Shown here piece after piece: positions 1 to 8,211 of a stretch of 59,375 bases of DNA. The position numbers and the translations under genes are program-made. The stretch spans positions 1-59,375 of the forward strand of contig DGDP01000126.1 of NCBI GenBank assembly GCA_002385485.1, written 5' to 3'. Each line of letters starts with the position of its first letter. The stretch's first letter is position 1. The DNA is from Acetomicrobium sp. UBA3949. GTDB taxonomy: Bacteria; Synergistota; Synergistia; Synergistales; Acetomicrobiaceae. The notes beneath the pieces are model-generated. The model had not been told where the DNA came from. It searched no databases and saw only the letters and a program-made list of their open reading frames with translations.

Positions 1-40
1 GTTATGAGCCCGACGAGCTACCGGTCTGCTCCACCCCGCG
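1..40 (-). tRNA. tRNA-fMet (CAT), 5' part only
   Basis: The minus strand reads CGCGGGG, then a D-arm containing GGTAGCTC, then the anticodon loop with CAT in GGGCTCATAAC. The opening CGCGGGG followed by TGGAGCAG is the usual start of bacterial initiator tRNA, whose unpaired C1 distinguishes it from elongator tRNA-Met. The window begins inside the anticodon arm, so the T-arm and acceptor 3' strand are missing. It lies 27 nt downstream of tRNA-Leu on the same strand and is probably co-transcribed with it. Confidence 0.85.
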
Positions 41-67
41 ATATCAACCATTACCCCGGACGCCAGA

Positions 68-154
68 TGGTGCCGGGCGCGGGACTTGAACCCGCACGGA
101 CCTTGCGTCCCCGGGATTTTAAGTCCCGTGCGTCTACCATTCCGCCAGCCCGGC
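68..154 (-). tRNA. tRNA-Leu (TAA)
   Basis: An 87-nt tRNA including an encoded CCA. The acceptor strands GCCGGGC and GCCCGGC pair fully, followed by A73 and CCA. The anticodon loop is CTTAAAA (anticodon TAA, Leu UUA). A long variable arm typical of class II tRNAs (Leu, Ser, Tyr) separates the anticodon stem from the T-arm GGTTCAAGTCC. It is read from the promoter at 166-194 and precedes tRNA-fMet. Confidence 0.95.
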
Positions 155-165
155 TGGCAAGAAAC

Positions 166-194
166 ATTATAGGAATATGCGGAGCAGTAGTCAA
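166..194 (-). promoter_or_regulatory. Promoter of the tRNA-Leu/tRNA-fMet unit
   Basis: On the minus strand, TTGACT (189-194) and a perfect TATAAT (166-171) are separated by 17 nt. The predicted transcription start falls a few bases before the tRNA-Leu 5' end at 154. This is seen directly; its activity is inferred. Confidence 0.8.
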
Positions 195-216
195 GGGGCG
201 GTTTCGTCAGTTTTTA

Positions 217-912
217 TTATTTCTTTGCCATCGCTATCAATTTGTTTAATTCTTTGACTAGTGGCTGTACATCGCTCTTCGTAGCCCTCTTTTTCAAAAT
301 CTCCTCAGGTGTCAACTTTTTGCCCCAGTATGCTATGTTGGCATTCTCGTCCGTATCAACGGATCCTCCGCTCAAGGAAACCCCTGCAAAAGCTCCCTTG
401 GCGATCGAATAACTGTAAATTGAATTCGTTGCGGCGCCAGCTCTGCGACCAGCGGGACCAGCTGCCACGGAAACATCCGCACCCAGGTTAACATGTTCTT
501 TTTTTAAAGCTTCCAGTCCGGCATCGTCCATTATAACTAATATCAGGCCCGTCGATTGAACCCCTATCTGAAGTCCTACGGATATGCCGCCAACACTTAA
601 AAACGAAGGTCCGTACCATTGATTCGTATTCGGATCCCTCCTTAACATCAACCCCTCGCCGAATTCCGCTCCAAATACAAACCCAGCCTTTGTAACGTTA
701 GGGAATATTGCAATACCTTTGCAGTCTTTAAGCAAGTCCGTCAATCCTTCTACATCGCTTTGCCTTCCCATTTCCTGCAGCAGTTCGGTCGATAAAGTTA
801 TCATCTGTTCGGGCGTCTTGGCCCAAGCACCAGAGCCCGCAAAAACTATGGAAAGCACTGACAACAAAACAACTGCAACAATTTTGAAGTTTTTATATTT
901 GACTTCTACCAT
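217..912 (-). CDS. Secreted SYLF (Ysc84) domain lipid-binding protein
   Basis: A 231-residue protein with an N-terminal signal peptide: basic KYKNFK, a hydrophobic core, and a likely cut after AWA near residue 31. The remainder matches the SYLF/Ysc84 family. Recognisable parts are the DCKGIAIFP stretch around residue 65, GLILVIMDDAGLEAL in the middle and the glycine-rich AGPAGRRAGAAT. SYLF domains bind phosphoinositides in eukaryotes; the bacterial secreted members have no settled function. The ATG at 912 is preferred over the GTG one codon earlier because GGGAGGT sits at better spacing. A consensus TATAAT lies on the minus strand at 946-951. No terminator is visible before the tRNA promoter downstream. 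The family call is good; the role is unknown. Confidence 0.85.
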   Translation of the reverse strand: MVEVKYKNFKIVAVVLLSVLSIVFAGSGAWAKTPEQMITLSTELLQEMGRQSDVEGLTDLLKDCKGIAIFPNVTKAGFVFGAEFGEGLMLRRDPNTNQWYGPSFLSVGGISVGLQIGVQSTGLILVIMDDAGLEALKKEHVNLGADVSVAAGPAGRRAGAATNSIYSYSIAKGAFAGVSLSGGSVDTDENANIAYWGKKLTPEEILKKRATKSDVQPLVKELNKLIAMAKK

Positions 913-1219
913 CACCTTACCTCCCTTTTAATTTTATTTATTTTTATTATACTACACGACAGCATCTTTATTTTCATGGTAACTACCTATCCGCATACCC
1001 GTCATATATCTGAGTTAAACAATCATATTTGCAAGTATTAATATAATGTTGTTTGATTTAAATGATAGCGATATACTAGAAATATATTATATATTAACCT
1101 TCCTAAAAAATACCCGTGAGTTGGTGCCAAAGCACTTGACTAGAATCGCATGATCATGATAAACTTTGTATTGGCTGCGTCATGTGTTTATTATAATAAA
1201 TCGTTAGGAGGATTACGTA
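913..1219. other. 307-bp divergent intergenic region
   Basis: This AT-rich region separates the SYLF gene (minus) from hisC (plus). It holds a minus-strand TATAAT (946-951) facing the SYLF gene, the AT-only dyad AATATATTATATATT (1081-1095), and the hisC promoter elements at 1136-1165. A further plus-strand TATAAT lies at 1192-1197. No open frame, tRNA or structured leader is recognised in it. Confidence 0.6.
1136..1165 (+). promoter_or_regulatory. Candidate hisC promoter with palindromic spacer
   Basis: TTGACT (1136-1141) and TAAACT (1160-1165) are 18 nt apart. The spacer contains the perfect palindrome CATGATCATG (1149-1158), where a repressor could bind between the -35 and -10 elements. 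The perfect TATAAT at 1192-1197 is an alternative start point with no good -35. Confidence 0.5.
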
Positions 1220-2287
1220 ATGTTACGTGATCATGAATACACATTAGATAAAGAATTGAGACTAGATAAGAACGAAAATCCCTTTGAACTTCCTCCCTCT
1301 CCCAGGGAAGAGATGCGACAGATAATCTCTAAAATCGACCTAAATCGCTACCCCGATCCCCTTGCAAACAAATTGCGAAGCAAATTAAGTATAAAGCTAA
1401 ATTTCCCCCAGGAAAGAATCGTCATTGGCAATGGAGGCGACGAAATACTTTCCATGTTGTTTATGGCCTATGTTAAGCCTGGCGATAAAGTACTTACTGC
1501 ATATCCTTGCTTTTCAGAGTACAATCGCCTTTGTAAAATATTTGGAGCCGAGCAACATGTAGTTCCCATTAATTTTAACGACAAACATATCACCCTGGAT
1601 GTGGAGCAAATATTAGATGCTATAGCAAGAATATCTCCAAAACTAATACTGCTCGATAACCCACACAACCCGACAGGGACGTTCATAGATCCCGCACTTC
1701 TGATAAACATCGCAAAAATGTCACCCTGTCCCTTCGTGTTGGATGAAGCATACGTAGAATTCGCCTCCAGATCTTCTCTTGATGTTTTGAAGAAAAATTT
1801 TCCCTCCAATTTATGCATCTTAAGGACGCTGTCTAAGGCATGGGGACTGGCGGGATTAAGGGTTGGTTACTCCCTTTGTTCGAATGAAATTGCCAAGACA
1901 TTGAATAAAATAAAAAGTCCTTTTAACGTTAACGTCATTTCACAGGAGATTGCCTGTATAATGCTAGATTACGACGAGTGGATGAAAAGCAGAGTTTACA
2001 GCATAAGATTTTTGCGCGACAAATTTATAGAAGAAGTTAATGAAATAGACTCCTTCTATGCATATCCCAGTCAGAGCAACTTCGTTCTTATACGGTCAGA
2101 GCTCGACAGGGACTATATAAAGGCTTTCCTGCGGGATAAAGGAATAAGGATAAATCTCCTGGACTTAGATATCGACAGCTTTACTTGGATGCGCGTTTCT
2201 ATTGGAAAAGAGGAGGAATTGAATTATGTAATTCAAGCATTTCGTTCCATTGTACGACAACCAAATGCTGAATTTGTTATAGCTTAG
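1220..2287 (+). CDS. hisC: Histidinol-phosphate aminotransferase family (HisC-like)
   Basis: A 355-residue PLP-dependent class I/II aminotransferase. The motif DNPHNPTG lies at residues 146-153, DEAYVEF at 175-181, and the PLP lysine is K206 in TLSKAWGLAGLRVGY, all standard for HisC. HisC converts imidazole-acetol phosphate and glutamate to histidinol phosphate. No other his gene is present, so it may act more broadly, for example on aromatic 2-oxoacids. AGGAGG sits just before the ATG. It is followed after 115 bp by yerC, which has its own promoter. The length is normal. Substrate identity cannot be settled from sequence alone. Confidence 0.85.
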   Translation: MLRDHEYTLDKELRLDKNENPFELPPSPREEMRQIISKIDLNRYPDPLANKLRSKLSIKLNFPQERIVIGNGGDEILSMLFMAYVKPGDKVLTAYPCFSEYNRLCKIFGAEQHVVPINFNDKHITLDVEQILDAIARISPKLILLDNPHNPTGTFIDPALLINIAKMSPCPFVLDEAYVEFASRSSLDVLKKNFPSNLCILRTLSKAWGLAGLRVGYSLCSNEIAKTLNKIKSPFNVNVISQEIACIMLDYDEWMKSRVYSIRFLRDKFIEEVNEIDSFYAYPSQSNFVLIRSELDRDYIKAFLRDKGIRINLLDLDIDSFTWMRVSIGKEEELNYVIQAFRSIVRQPNAEFVIA

Positions 2288-2299
2288 ATAATTCCCCCC

Positions 2300-2329
2300 T
2301 TGACAAATGCACGTTTAAAACTGTAGTAT
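2300..2329 (+). promoter_or_regulatory. yerC promoter
   Basis: A perfect TTGACA (2300-2305) is followed after 18 nt by TAGTAT (2324-2329), just after the hisC stop codon. The start point would fall near 2336, immediately before the dyad at 2341-2374. Confidence 0.6.
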
Positions 2330-2340
2330 TTAATTCAGCA

Positions 2341-2374
2341 ATGATAAGTCACACAGTAAAGTGTGAATCATCAT
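2341..2374 (+). promoter_or_regulatory. Imperfect palindrome in the yerC leader, possible operator
   Basis: The inner arms TCACAC and GTGTGA flank AGTAAA, and outer ATGAT/ATCAT arms extend the dyad to 11 pairs out of 13. It lies at about +5 from the predicted yerC start site. An autoregulatory operator for the TrpR-like product is plausible; an RNA hairpin is the alternative. ATCATGAT at 2370-2377 also occurs in the hisC promoter at 1153-1160. Confidence 0.4.
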
Positions 2375-2402
2375 GATATACGATAAAAAGGGGGGATAAA
2401 AG

Positions 2403-2714
2403 ATGGCAGACAAATGGAAAGATCGGTTAACCGATCAACTCTGCAAAGCATTTTTGGCCTTGAAAAACGTCGATGAAATTTACAATTTCCTAGAGGATGC
2501 AGCAACAATTGGAGAAATCAGAGCCCTCGCCCAGAGGCTTGAAGTAGCTCGTTTGCTCGAAGAGGGATACACCTATCCTCAAATAGCACAACAGACAGGG
2601 GCGAGCACAGCCACCATAAGCCGTGTAAAGAAATTTCTGGAATATGGTGCCGATGGATACAAGTTGGTACTGGAGAGGCTCAAAAACTTCGAGGGCGATA
2701 CGAGACCAGAATAG
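2403..2714 (+). CDS. TrpR-like regulator, YerC/YecD family
   Basis: A 103-residue all-helical protein of the Trp-repressor superfamily. The helix-turn-helix covers YTYPQIAQQTGASTATISRV at about residues 57-76, preceded by the IGEIRALAQRL segment typical of YerC/YecD proteins. These resemble TrpR but lack a demonstrated tryptophan response. The ligand and targets are not known. It follows hisC on the same strand, and both upstream regions contain ATCATGAT. A GGGGG run 8 nt before the ATG serves as ribosome binding site. It ends at a strong terminator. Confidence 0.85.
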   Translation: MADKWKDRLTDQLCKAFLALKNVDEIYNFLEDAATIGEIRALAQRLEVARLLEEGYTYPQIAQQTGASTATISRVKKFLEYGADGYKLVLERLKNFEGDTRPE

Positions 2715-2735
2715 TTTGAAACTATATGATCTTGT

Positions 2736-2788
2736 GCGATAACAAATAAAGGGGACATCGAAATGATGTCCCCTTTATTTGTTATCGC
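2736..2788. terminator. Bidirectional terminator between yerC and the DUF362 gene
   Basis: A perfect 24-bp inverted repeat (2736-2759 and 2765-2788) with a 5-nt loop. The GC core GGGGACATC lies against the loop, and outside it an A-rich arm pairs with a TTTATTTGTTA arm. Either strand therefore reads as hairpin plus U-rich tract. Its position between convergent genes fits shared termination. Confidence 0.9.
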
Positions 2789-2810
2789 GTCTTCCACCGA
2801 GAAGCGCTAC

Positions 2811-3959
2811 CTACATCCTAAGAAACTTCATCAACATATTTTCATGGACTTCCATGGCTCCGGTAGGACACATCTCGTGACAACACAGACACTTAACACA
2901 CATTGCTCTGTCTATGCGAGGAAGGGGGTCCATTCTGATAGCTTTCCGAGGACAGACATCGGCGCAAATCCCGCACTTTACGCATTTCTCTTCCTGGAGG
3001 CGGGGAGATAATGCAACCCATCTATGCGTCCAACCTCTAAGCCATGTGGGCAAAAGCCTCAGAGACGAACTGCTTTTAATGAACCCCTTTGATTCAATCT
3101 CATCAGGTTCCACACCTATAATTTCTATTTCATCGACGGAAGATGGTCCAATTCCCCTTTTTGCCGCGATGTTCAGCAATGGTATGTTTAAGGGATTCTT
3201 ATATCCCATAACCTTTGCCGCCACGAAATCCAAGGCAAGGGCGTTTTTAGATGCCATAATAAGGCCAACAAATTTGGGATGTCCGTGGGTAGGGCCGTTT
3301 CCCTCCATAGCATATATGGCATCTAATACGTTCAATTCAGGTGGCCTTGTTAAATATAGATCCACTATAGCGTTGCATAATTGATTTATAGACATGGAAA
3401 AGTGAGCTCTTTTCCTGGTGCTGGTATCAGCTATCCCAAAACAATTCTTCACGCATGCAGTAATCTCCGTTTCGGCATGTGTTTTCAGTTTGGCAACATT
3501 GATCACGAAAGGCGCCTCAAAATAGCGTTTCGAAACGGTAAGCTCTTTTAGTACCACGTTTTCGTCCCGTTTGAGAACGACAAATCCGCCATCGGACAAT
3601 ATAGTAGCAATAGCGTTATCGTCGATTTCAACGGCACTTGTCATTCCTGTCAGCCTTAAAAGTTCCTCTTTCCTGTCGGCATAGAGATGTCCCGGCGAGT
3701 CTGCAACTGCAATTTCCCCCAAATGCCCCTTTTTTCTGGCCACTTTAATCAGAGCCTGAACGATGGAAGGATGAGTCGTTATGGCTAAATCAGGTTTTTT
3801 GGGAGCGAGGAGGTTTACCTTTAAAAGCAGTTTTTCGAACAAAAATCGTGAGGGGATCCATTCCTCAATAGCATCCAATGTGAAATTTAAGGCCTCACAC
3901 ACCTCATCGAGTTCATAGGACGAAGCTCGTCGAAGAGCTACTTTATATTTTTTTGTCAC
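2811..3959 (-). CDS. DUF362 protein with C-terminal two-cluster ferredoxin domain
   Basis: A 382-residue protein. Residues about 5-300 form a DUF362 domain, with NVAKLKTH and TEITACVKNCFG segments typical of the family. The C-terminus has two 4Fe-4S motifs, CVKCGICADVCP and CVKCLCCHEMCP. Such proteins are presumed electron carriers or redox enzymes in anaerobes, with no assigned reaction. The GTG at 3959 is chosen because GGAGGAG precedes it at proper spacing, inside the nth 3' end. A longer reading from 4001 would overlap nth by 59 nt without a ribosome site. It is the last gene of the cobO-to-nth cluster and ends at the bidirectional terminator. Confidence 0.85.
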   Translation of the reverse strand: MTKKYKVALRRASSYELDEVCEALNFTLDAIEEWIPSRFLFEKLLLKVNLLAPKKPDLAITTHPSIVQALIKVARKKGHLGEIAVADSPGHLYADRKEELLRLTGMTSAVEIDDNAIATILSDGGFVVLKRDENVVLKELTVSKRYFEAPFVINVAKLKTHAETEITACVKNCFGIADTSTRKRAHFSMSINQLCNAIVDLYLTRPPELNVLDAIYAMEGNGPTHGHPKFVGLIMASKNALALDFVAAKVMGYKNPLNIPLLNIAAKRGIGPSSVDEIEIIGVEPDEIESKGFIKSSSSLRLLPTWLRGWTHRWVALSPRLQEEKCVKCGICADVCPRKAIRMDPLPRIDRAMCVKCLCCHEMCPTGAMEVHENMLMKFLRM

Positions 3960-4710
3960 CTTTTTTCTCCTCCAAGACAAAAAGGCATAAATTTCGAGCA
4001 TTTAACGGACATATCGTGCACTTAGGTCTTCTTGAGACGCAGATATTTCTTCCGTGAGATATGATGTCCAAATGGGCCGACCAGTATAAATCCGCAGGTA
4101 TAACCGATCCCATTATCTTCTGTGTCTCTTCAGGTGTGCTTTTAGGGCTTACCCAACCTATTCTTTTACAAAGTCGGTTGACATGTGTATCCACAGGAAA
4201 AGCCGGTATCCCAAGATCGAAGAGAAGGACACATGCAACGGTCTTCGGCCCCACGCCCGGAAGAGAGCTTAAAAAATTTATTATTTCTTCTTTTTTCATG
4301 CCCTTCAATGGCTTTAAAGAACAGCTTCCAAATCGCTCGGTTATAAGGCCTAGCACGCTTTTTATCCTCGACGCTTTTATATTAGATAAACCTGCCGGTT
4401 TGATGACCTCAGCAAGCTCGGTTTCTGCTGTCACTAACACATCCTCCCATCGAGGATAGCGTGACCTTAAAAGCTCGTATGCACGATCTCTATTCTTGTC
4501 GTTCGTATTCTGGGACAATATGGTTAATATCAATCCATCCAGGGGTTCGTCACTCGTCGTTTTAGCGGGCCGCAAGTGAGACCAAAGGCCCGCTAAAACA
4601 TCGATCGCGTTAAGAACCCACTCTCTTAAAGACAGCTCTGTAAGATTGCGCTCTATTAACATTCGATCAGTACCGCCAGAACTATTTACGGCTCCTTGTA
4701 ATTTCGTCAT
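3943..4710 (-). CDS. nth: Endonuclease III (DNA glycosylase/AP lyase)
   Basis: A 255-residue HhH-GPD enzyme that removes oxidised pyrimidines and nicks at AP sites. The helix-hairpin-helix LPGVGPKTVACVLLF carries the lysine nucleophile, and the catalytic aspartate lies in FPVDTHVNRL. A C-terminal iron-sulfur loop begins C-X6-C-X2-C. The last spacing is seven residues, where E. coli has five, so ligation may use slightly different geometry. The N-terminus is about 25 residues longer than in E. coli. The ATG is two bases after the lon stop and has no strong ribosome site, so coupled translation is likely. The 3' end overlaps the DUF362 start. Confidence 0.92.
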   Translation of the reverse strand: MTKLQGAVNSSGGTDRMLIERNLTELSLREWVLNAIDVLAGLWSHLRPAKTTSDEPLDGLILTILSQNTNDKNRDRAYELLRSRYPRWEDVLVTAETELAEVIKPAGLSNIKASRIKSVLGLITERFGSCSLKPLKGMKKEEIINFLSSLPGVGPKTVACVLLFDLGIPAFPVDTHVNRLCKRIGWVSPKSTPEETQKIMGSVIPADLYWSAHLDIISHGRNICVSRRPKCTICPLNARNLCLFVLEEKKGDKKI

Positions 4711-4712
4711 TC

Positions 4713-7151
4713 TTAATTGTTCTCGTTGTTTTCTTCCCTTTCCGTCTTTTGAAGGGCTTTTTTAAGCTTTGCAGCTTCTTCCATAAAAAATCTAAGTCTT
4801 TCTTTGGCCTTGCCGTGAACAGTTTCGTCGGGATATTTGCCTGACTCATCCGGAACGCCCGCAGGAACACCTGTCACAATTTCCAAACCCTCATCAACGG
4901 TATCAATTGCCCATATGTGGAATTTTCCCTCTTCTACAGCTTCTAACACTTCGTGATCCAACATCAGGTGTATCAAATTTTGTTTCGGAATCATAACACC
5001 CTGTTCGCCCGTCAATCCCCGCAACTTGCAATACCTAAAAAATCCTTCGATCTTTTCGTTAACTCCTCCAATAGGCTGAATGCTGCCAAATTGATCTACC
5101 GAACCCGTCACTGCAATGCCTTGTTTTAAGGGATAGCCCGAAAGGGACGACAGAAGACAATATAGCTCCGTAGAGGAAGCGCTATCCCCTTCGATTTCTT
5201 CGTAGGTCTGCTCAAAGGCAATCCTGGCAGTCAGGGTAAGCGGCATATCTTGGGCATATTTCTTGCCCAAATAACTGGAGAGAATTAACAGACCCTTATT
5301 GTGGATCGGGCCCGTCAATTTTACCTCTCTTTCGATATTGACGACGCCCTCATGCCCCATATAAATGTTTGAGGTTATTCTAACGGGATGACCAAAGGAA
5401 TGTTCTCTCATATCTATCACGGTAAGACCGTTGATTTGCCCTACTCTCTCGCCATCGACTTCAACGCGAAGGATTCCATCCTCAAAGGCCCTGAACATAC
5501 GGTCCTCTATTAAGCTGACACGATAGCGCATTTCTTTGATAGCTTTCTTGACATCCGAAGCTTCTACTAACTCTTTACCTTCGGCCCTAGCCCAAGCGGT
5601 CGCTTCAACCAAAACTTCCGTTATTTTATTCATCTGTGTGGTCATACGTTGTTTGTGATCCGCCAAACGAGATGCATATTCTATGACTTCACCCACTGCT
5701 TCTCTATCATAGGGAAGCAGGTTTTCCTGCTGCGTATATTCCGCTATAAATACGGCCATATCATATTCGGTATTCTCGTTTCTCGGCATATCTACATCGA
5801 AATCAGCTTTTATCTTAAAGAGCTCCGAAAACTCTTTGTCATACAAGCTCAATAAATAATATATCAAACGAGTGCCTACAATTACTACCTTTATGTTCAA
5901 TGGAATAGGTTCCGGCCTTAGGGAGGATACGGGCAAAAAGCCTAATTGTTCTCCCAAGTTTTCGATCGTAAGCTTCTCATCCTTGAGGGCACGTTTTAAA
6001 GCATCATATGACAAATATTGCCTTAACAGCTCTTCGGCCTCCAGAACCAGATATCCGCCGTTAGCCCTATGAATCGCACCTGCAACTATCTTTCTGAAAT
6101 CAGTATAAAGATAACCCTGTCTGCTCTCATATTCCACCTTGCCCATCAGGTTGTAGTAGGTCGGATTGGACTCTCTAATTACAGGAGCGCCATCTTCGGG
6201 ATCATTGCTGACAAAAACATTAACCATGTATTTACCGAAATCAACTTCAATGTTTTCATCCCTGGCCGCCGCAACAAAAATGTTGAAGTTTTTTATAACG
6301 TCCTCTTCCATCGAGGCGATCCATTTCAAAAGTTTCTGGGATTTTCCGTATCTTTCCCTTAATTCGCTGAGAAAAGGACTTATAGCGCTTCGCGAAATAT
6401 TTCTCTCTAATTCCTTAATCCTGTCCTTAAGGTTTTTTTCTAAGTCCCTTATCTTTCTTAGGGTCTCAAGGGTGTGCTGCGAAATCTTCTCAGATATTTC
6501 CTGAAGCCTTTTCTGTTCCTCCTCGGGGAGTGCTTCAAATTCCTCCTGTTGCATTTCCCTTTGAACTACCTTTCCATCCTCTTCGACTTTAACTAAGGGG
6601 ATATTCACGAAACCCTGAGGAGTACGTTTTATAAGGAATCCGTTTTGTTGCGCTATATTTCGCAAACGATCCATTAATTCATTGACCTGTTCTTGAAATT
6701 CTTTTACCAATTGCGCCTTTGCATCCTCGTATTGGCTATCTTCAAAGGCTTTGCTCAAGGTTGACTTAAGCTCCTCTATCACTTCGGTCATGGTCTGAGC
6801 AAACCGCTTGCCCTGCCCTGCCGGCATATTGATGGCAATTGGGGAGCTTGGGTTTTCAAAATTGTGCATGTAAAGCCAGTCATCCGGCGCAGGTAACTTT
6901 TTTGCTTTGGCTTCTATCTGTCGCATAGCGTAGGTCATTCGTCCACTGCCCGGGTTGCCAACTACAAAAATATTAAACCCTTTTTTATTGAGCGATAGTC
7001 CAAAAGAAACCGCCTTTGCAGCACGCTCCTGCCCTATTAACCTTTTATCGCTAACCAATTCAGCGGTGGTTGAAAAAGAAAATTTCTCCATGGAAACCCT
7101 GGAGCGCAGCAATTCTTTCGGTACTCTTTTTTCTTCTAAAATTGATGACAT
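4713..7151 (-). CDS. Lon-family ATP-dependent protease (AAA_32 type)
   Basis: An 812-residue protein with an N-terminal AAA ATPase, a long charged coiled-coil insert (about residues 140-290) and a C-terminal Lon protease domain. The serine-lysine dyad is S657 in GDSASS and K700 in GGVNEKIEG, 43 residues apart as in Lon. The P-loop is GNPGSGR (65-71), with arginine where classical Walker A has lysine. From recall this is usual for this Lon-like subfamily (relatives of E. coli YcbZ). It probably degrades unfolded or regulatory proteins in the cytoplasm. AAAGGAGGT lies 8 nt before the ATG. It begins 4 nt after mnmA. Confidence 0.88.
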   Translation of the reverse strand: MSSILEEKRVPKELLRSRVSMEKFSFSTTAELVSDKRLIGQERAAKAVSFGLSLNKKGFNIFVVGNPGSGRMTYAMRQIEAKAKKLPAPDDWLYMHNFENPSSPIAINMPAGQGKRFAQTMTEVIEELKSTLSKAFEDSQYEDAKAQLVKEFQEQVNELMDRLRNIAQQNGFLIKRTPQGFVNIPLVKVEEDGKVVQREMQQEEFEALPEEEQKRLQEISEKISQHTLETLRKIRDLEKNLKDRIKELERNISRSAISPFLSELRERYGKSQKLLKWIASMEEDVIKNFNIFVAAARDENIEVDFGKYMVNVFVSNDPEDGAPVIRESNPTYYNLMGKVEYESRQGYLYTDFRKIVAGAIHRANGGYLVLEAEELLRQYLSYDALKRALKDEKLTIENLGEQLGFLPVSSLRPEPIPLNIKVVIVGTRLIYYLLSLYDKEFSELFKIKADFDVDMPRNENTEYDMAVFIAEYTQQENLLPYDREAVGEVIEYASRLADHKQRMTTQMNKITEVLVEATAWARAEGKELVEASDVKKAIKEMRYRVSLIEDRMFRAFEDGILRVEVDGERVGQINGLTVIDMREHSFGHPVRITSNIYMGHEGVVNIEREVKLTGPIHNKGLLILSSYLGKKYAQDMPLTLTARIAFEQTYEEIEGDSASSTELYCLLSSLSGYPLKQGIAVTGSVDQFGSIQPIGGVNEKIEGFFRYCKLRGLTGEQGVMIPKQNLIHLMLDHEVLEAVEEGKFHIWAIDTVDEGLEIVTGVPAGVPDESGKYPDETVHGKAKERLRFFMEEAAKLKKALQKTEREENNENN

Positions 7152-7155
7152 TTAT

Positions 7156-8211
7156 CTATACCTCCTTTGCTTCACTACAGCCGGCTATAATACCTCCACC
7201 AACTACAACGTCTCCGTCATAAAGGACGAGCGACTGCCCTGGCGCTACTCCCCAAAAAGGACTCTCCAAAGCCTTAACTGTAAACCCTTCTTCCCCACTA
7301 TCCATCAATGCAACCGGTTTTGGCGTAGTTTTGTATCTGTGCTGAGCACTATATACTTTTCCAATTTCGAGCCCTTCCAGCCAATGGGGAGAGTAACATT
7401 TTACAAATCGTCTTTGCAAATCCTCTTTTCTTCCAACTATTAGGGCGTTTTCTGAAGCGTTAATTTCCGACACATACCATGGACCGTTTGGCAAGCCAAG
7501 ACCCTCTCGCTGTCCGACGGTATAATATCCGACCCCTTTATGGCTGCCTAAAAACTCCCCTTTCAAAGATAAAATTGGCCCCTCTTTAACATCGATTCTC
7601 GAAGATAAAAAACCCCTTAAAGTTTCGTCACGCCTCAAAAAACATAAATCTGCGCTTTCTTCGACATCATCGAAGATATTCCCAAAAATCTCTCTGGCTT
7701 TCTTTTTCACTTCGGCCTTCGTTAGATCACCCAGTGGAAAGATTACACTGCTCAACCAATTTTTAGGGAGGCGATAGAGCATGTAGCTTTGCTCTTTTTT
7801 GGGATCTTTCCCTCGGACGAGATGGTAATTCAAGTCATTTTTATAAATTTTAGCATAGTGTCCCGTAGCTATGAAATCGGCATTATAGCAGTTGCGCAAA
7901 TCGAACAATGTTTTAAATTTAACATTTGGATTGCAAAATACACAGGGATTAGGAGTTTTCCCATTGGAGTAAGATGTGATTAAGGGCACTATTACTTCAC
8001 TGTTAAATTTCTCTCTTATATCAATTACATAAAAGGGCACTTTTAACAGTTCGCAAACTCTACGCGCCCTATCGACATCTTCTTCGTGACCATCGGACAT
8101 CACTAAAAAACAGCCAACTACTTCATGCCCCTGTTTCACCAGCAAGGATAAAGCAAAGGAGCTGTCTATTCCACCGCTTATGGCAGTAATTATCCTCAAT
8201 TTCCATGTCAC
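7156..8211 (-). CDS. mnmA: tRNA-specific 2-thiouridylase MnmA
   Basis: A 351-residue enzyme that makes s2U34 in tRNA Lys, Glu and Gln using persulfide sulfur and ATP. The PP-loop SGGIDSS lies near residue 12. The first catalytic cysteine is in TPNPCVFCN and the second in ESADLCFL. The central TGHYAKI and GQREGLGLP segments are family hallmarks. The start is GTG, and its GTGA overlaps the P-type ATPase stop by 4 nt, so translation is coupled. No sulfur-relay partner (cysteine desulfurase) is next to it. Confidence 0.95.
   Translation of the reverse strand: MTWKLRIITAISGGIDSSFALSLLVKQGHEVVGCFLVMSDGHEEDVDRARRVCELLKVPFYVIDIREKFNSEVIVPLITSYSNGKTPNPCVFCNPNVKFKTLFDLRNCYNADFIATGHYAKIYKNDLNYHLVRGKDPKKEQSYMLYRLPKNWLSSVIFPLGDLTKAEVKKKAREIFGNIFDDVEESADLCFLRRDETLRGFLSSRIDVKEGPILSLKGEFLGSHKGVGYYTVGQREGLGLPNGPWYVSEINASENALIVGRKEDLQRRFVKCYSPHWLEGLEIGKVYSAQHRYKTTPKPVALMDSGEEGFTVKALESPFWGVAPGQSLVLYDGDVVVGGGIIAGCSEAKEV

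Noticed and set aside
65..71. Walker A arginine (GNPGSGR, residues 65-71) of the Lon-like protease at 4713-7151 as a dead ATPase site (coordinates here are residues)
   Set aside because: As far as I recall, arginine at this place is common in this Lon-like subfamily, and the protease dyad is intact, so inactivation is not claimed.
1081..1095. AT-only dyad upstream of hisC as a replication or binding site
   Set aside because: Short AT palindromes arise easily in AT-rich spacers, and no repeats or box-like motifs accompany it.
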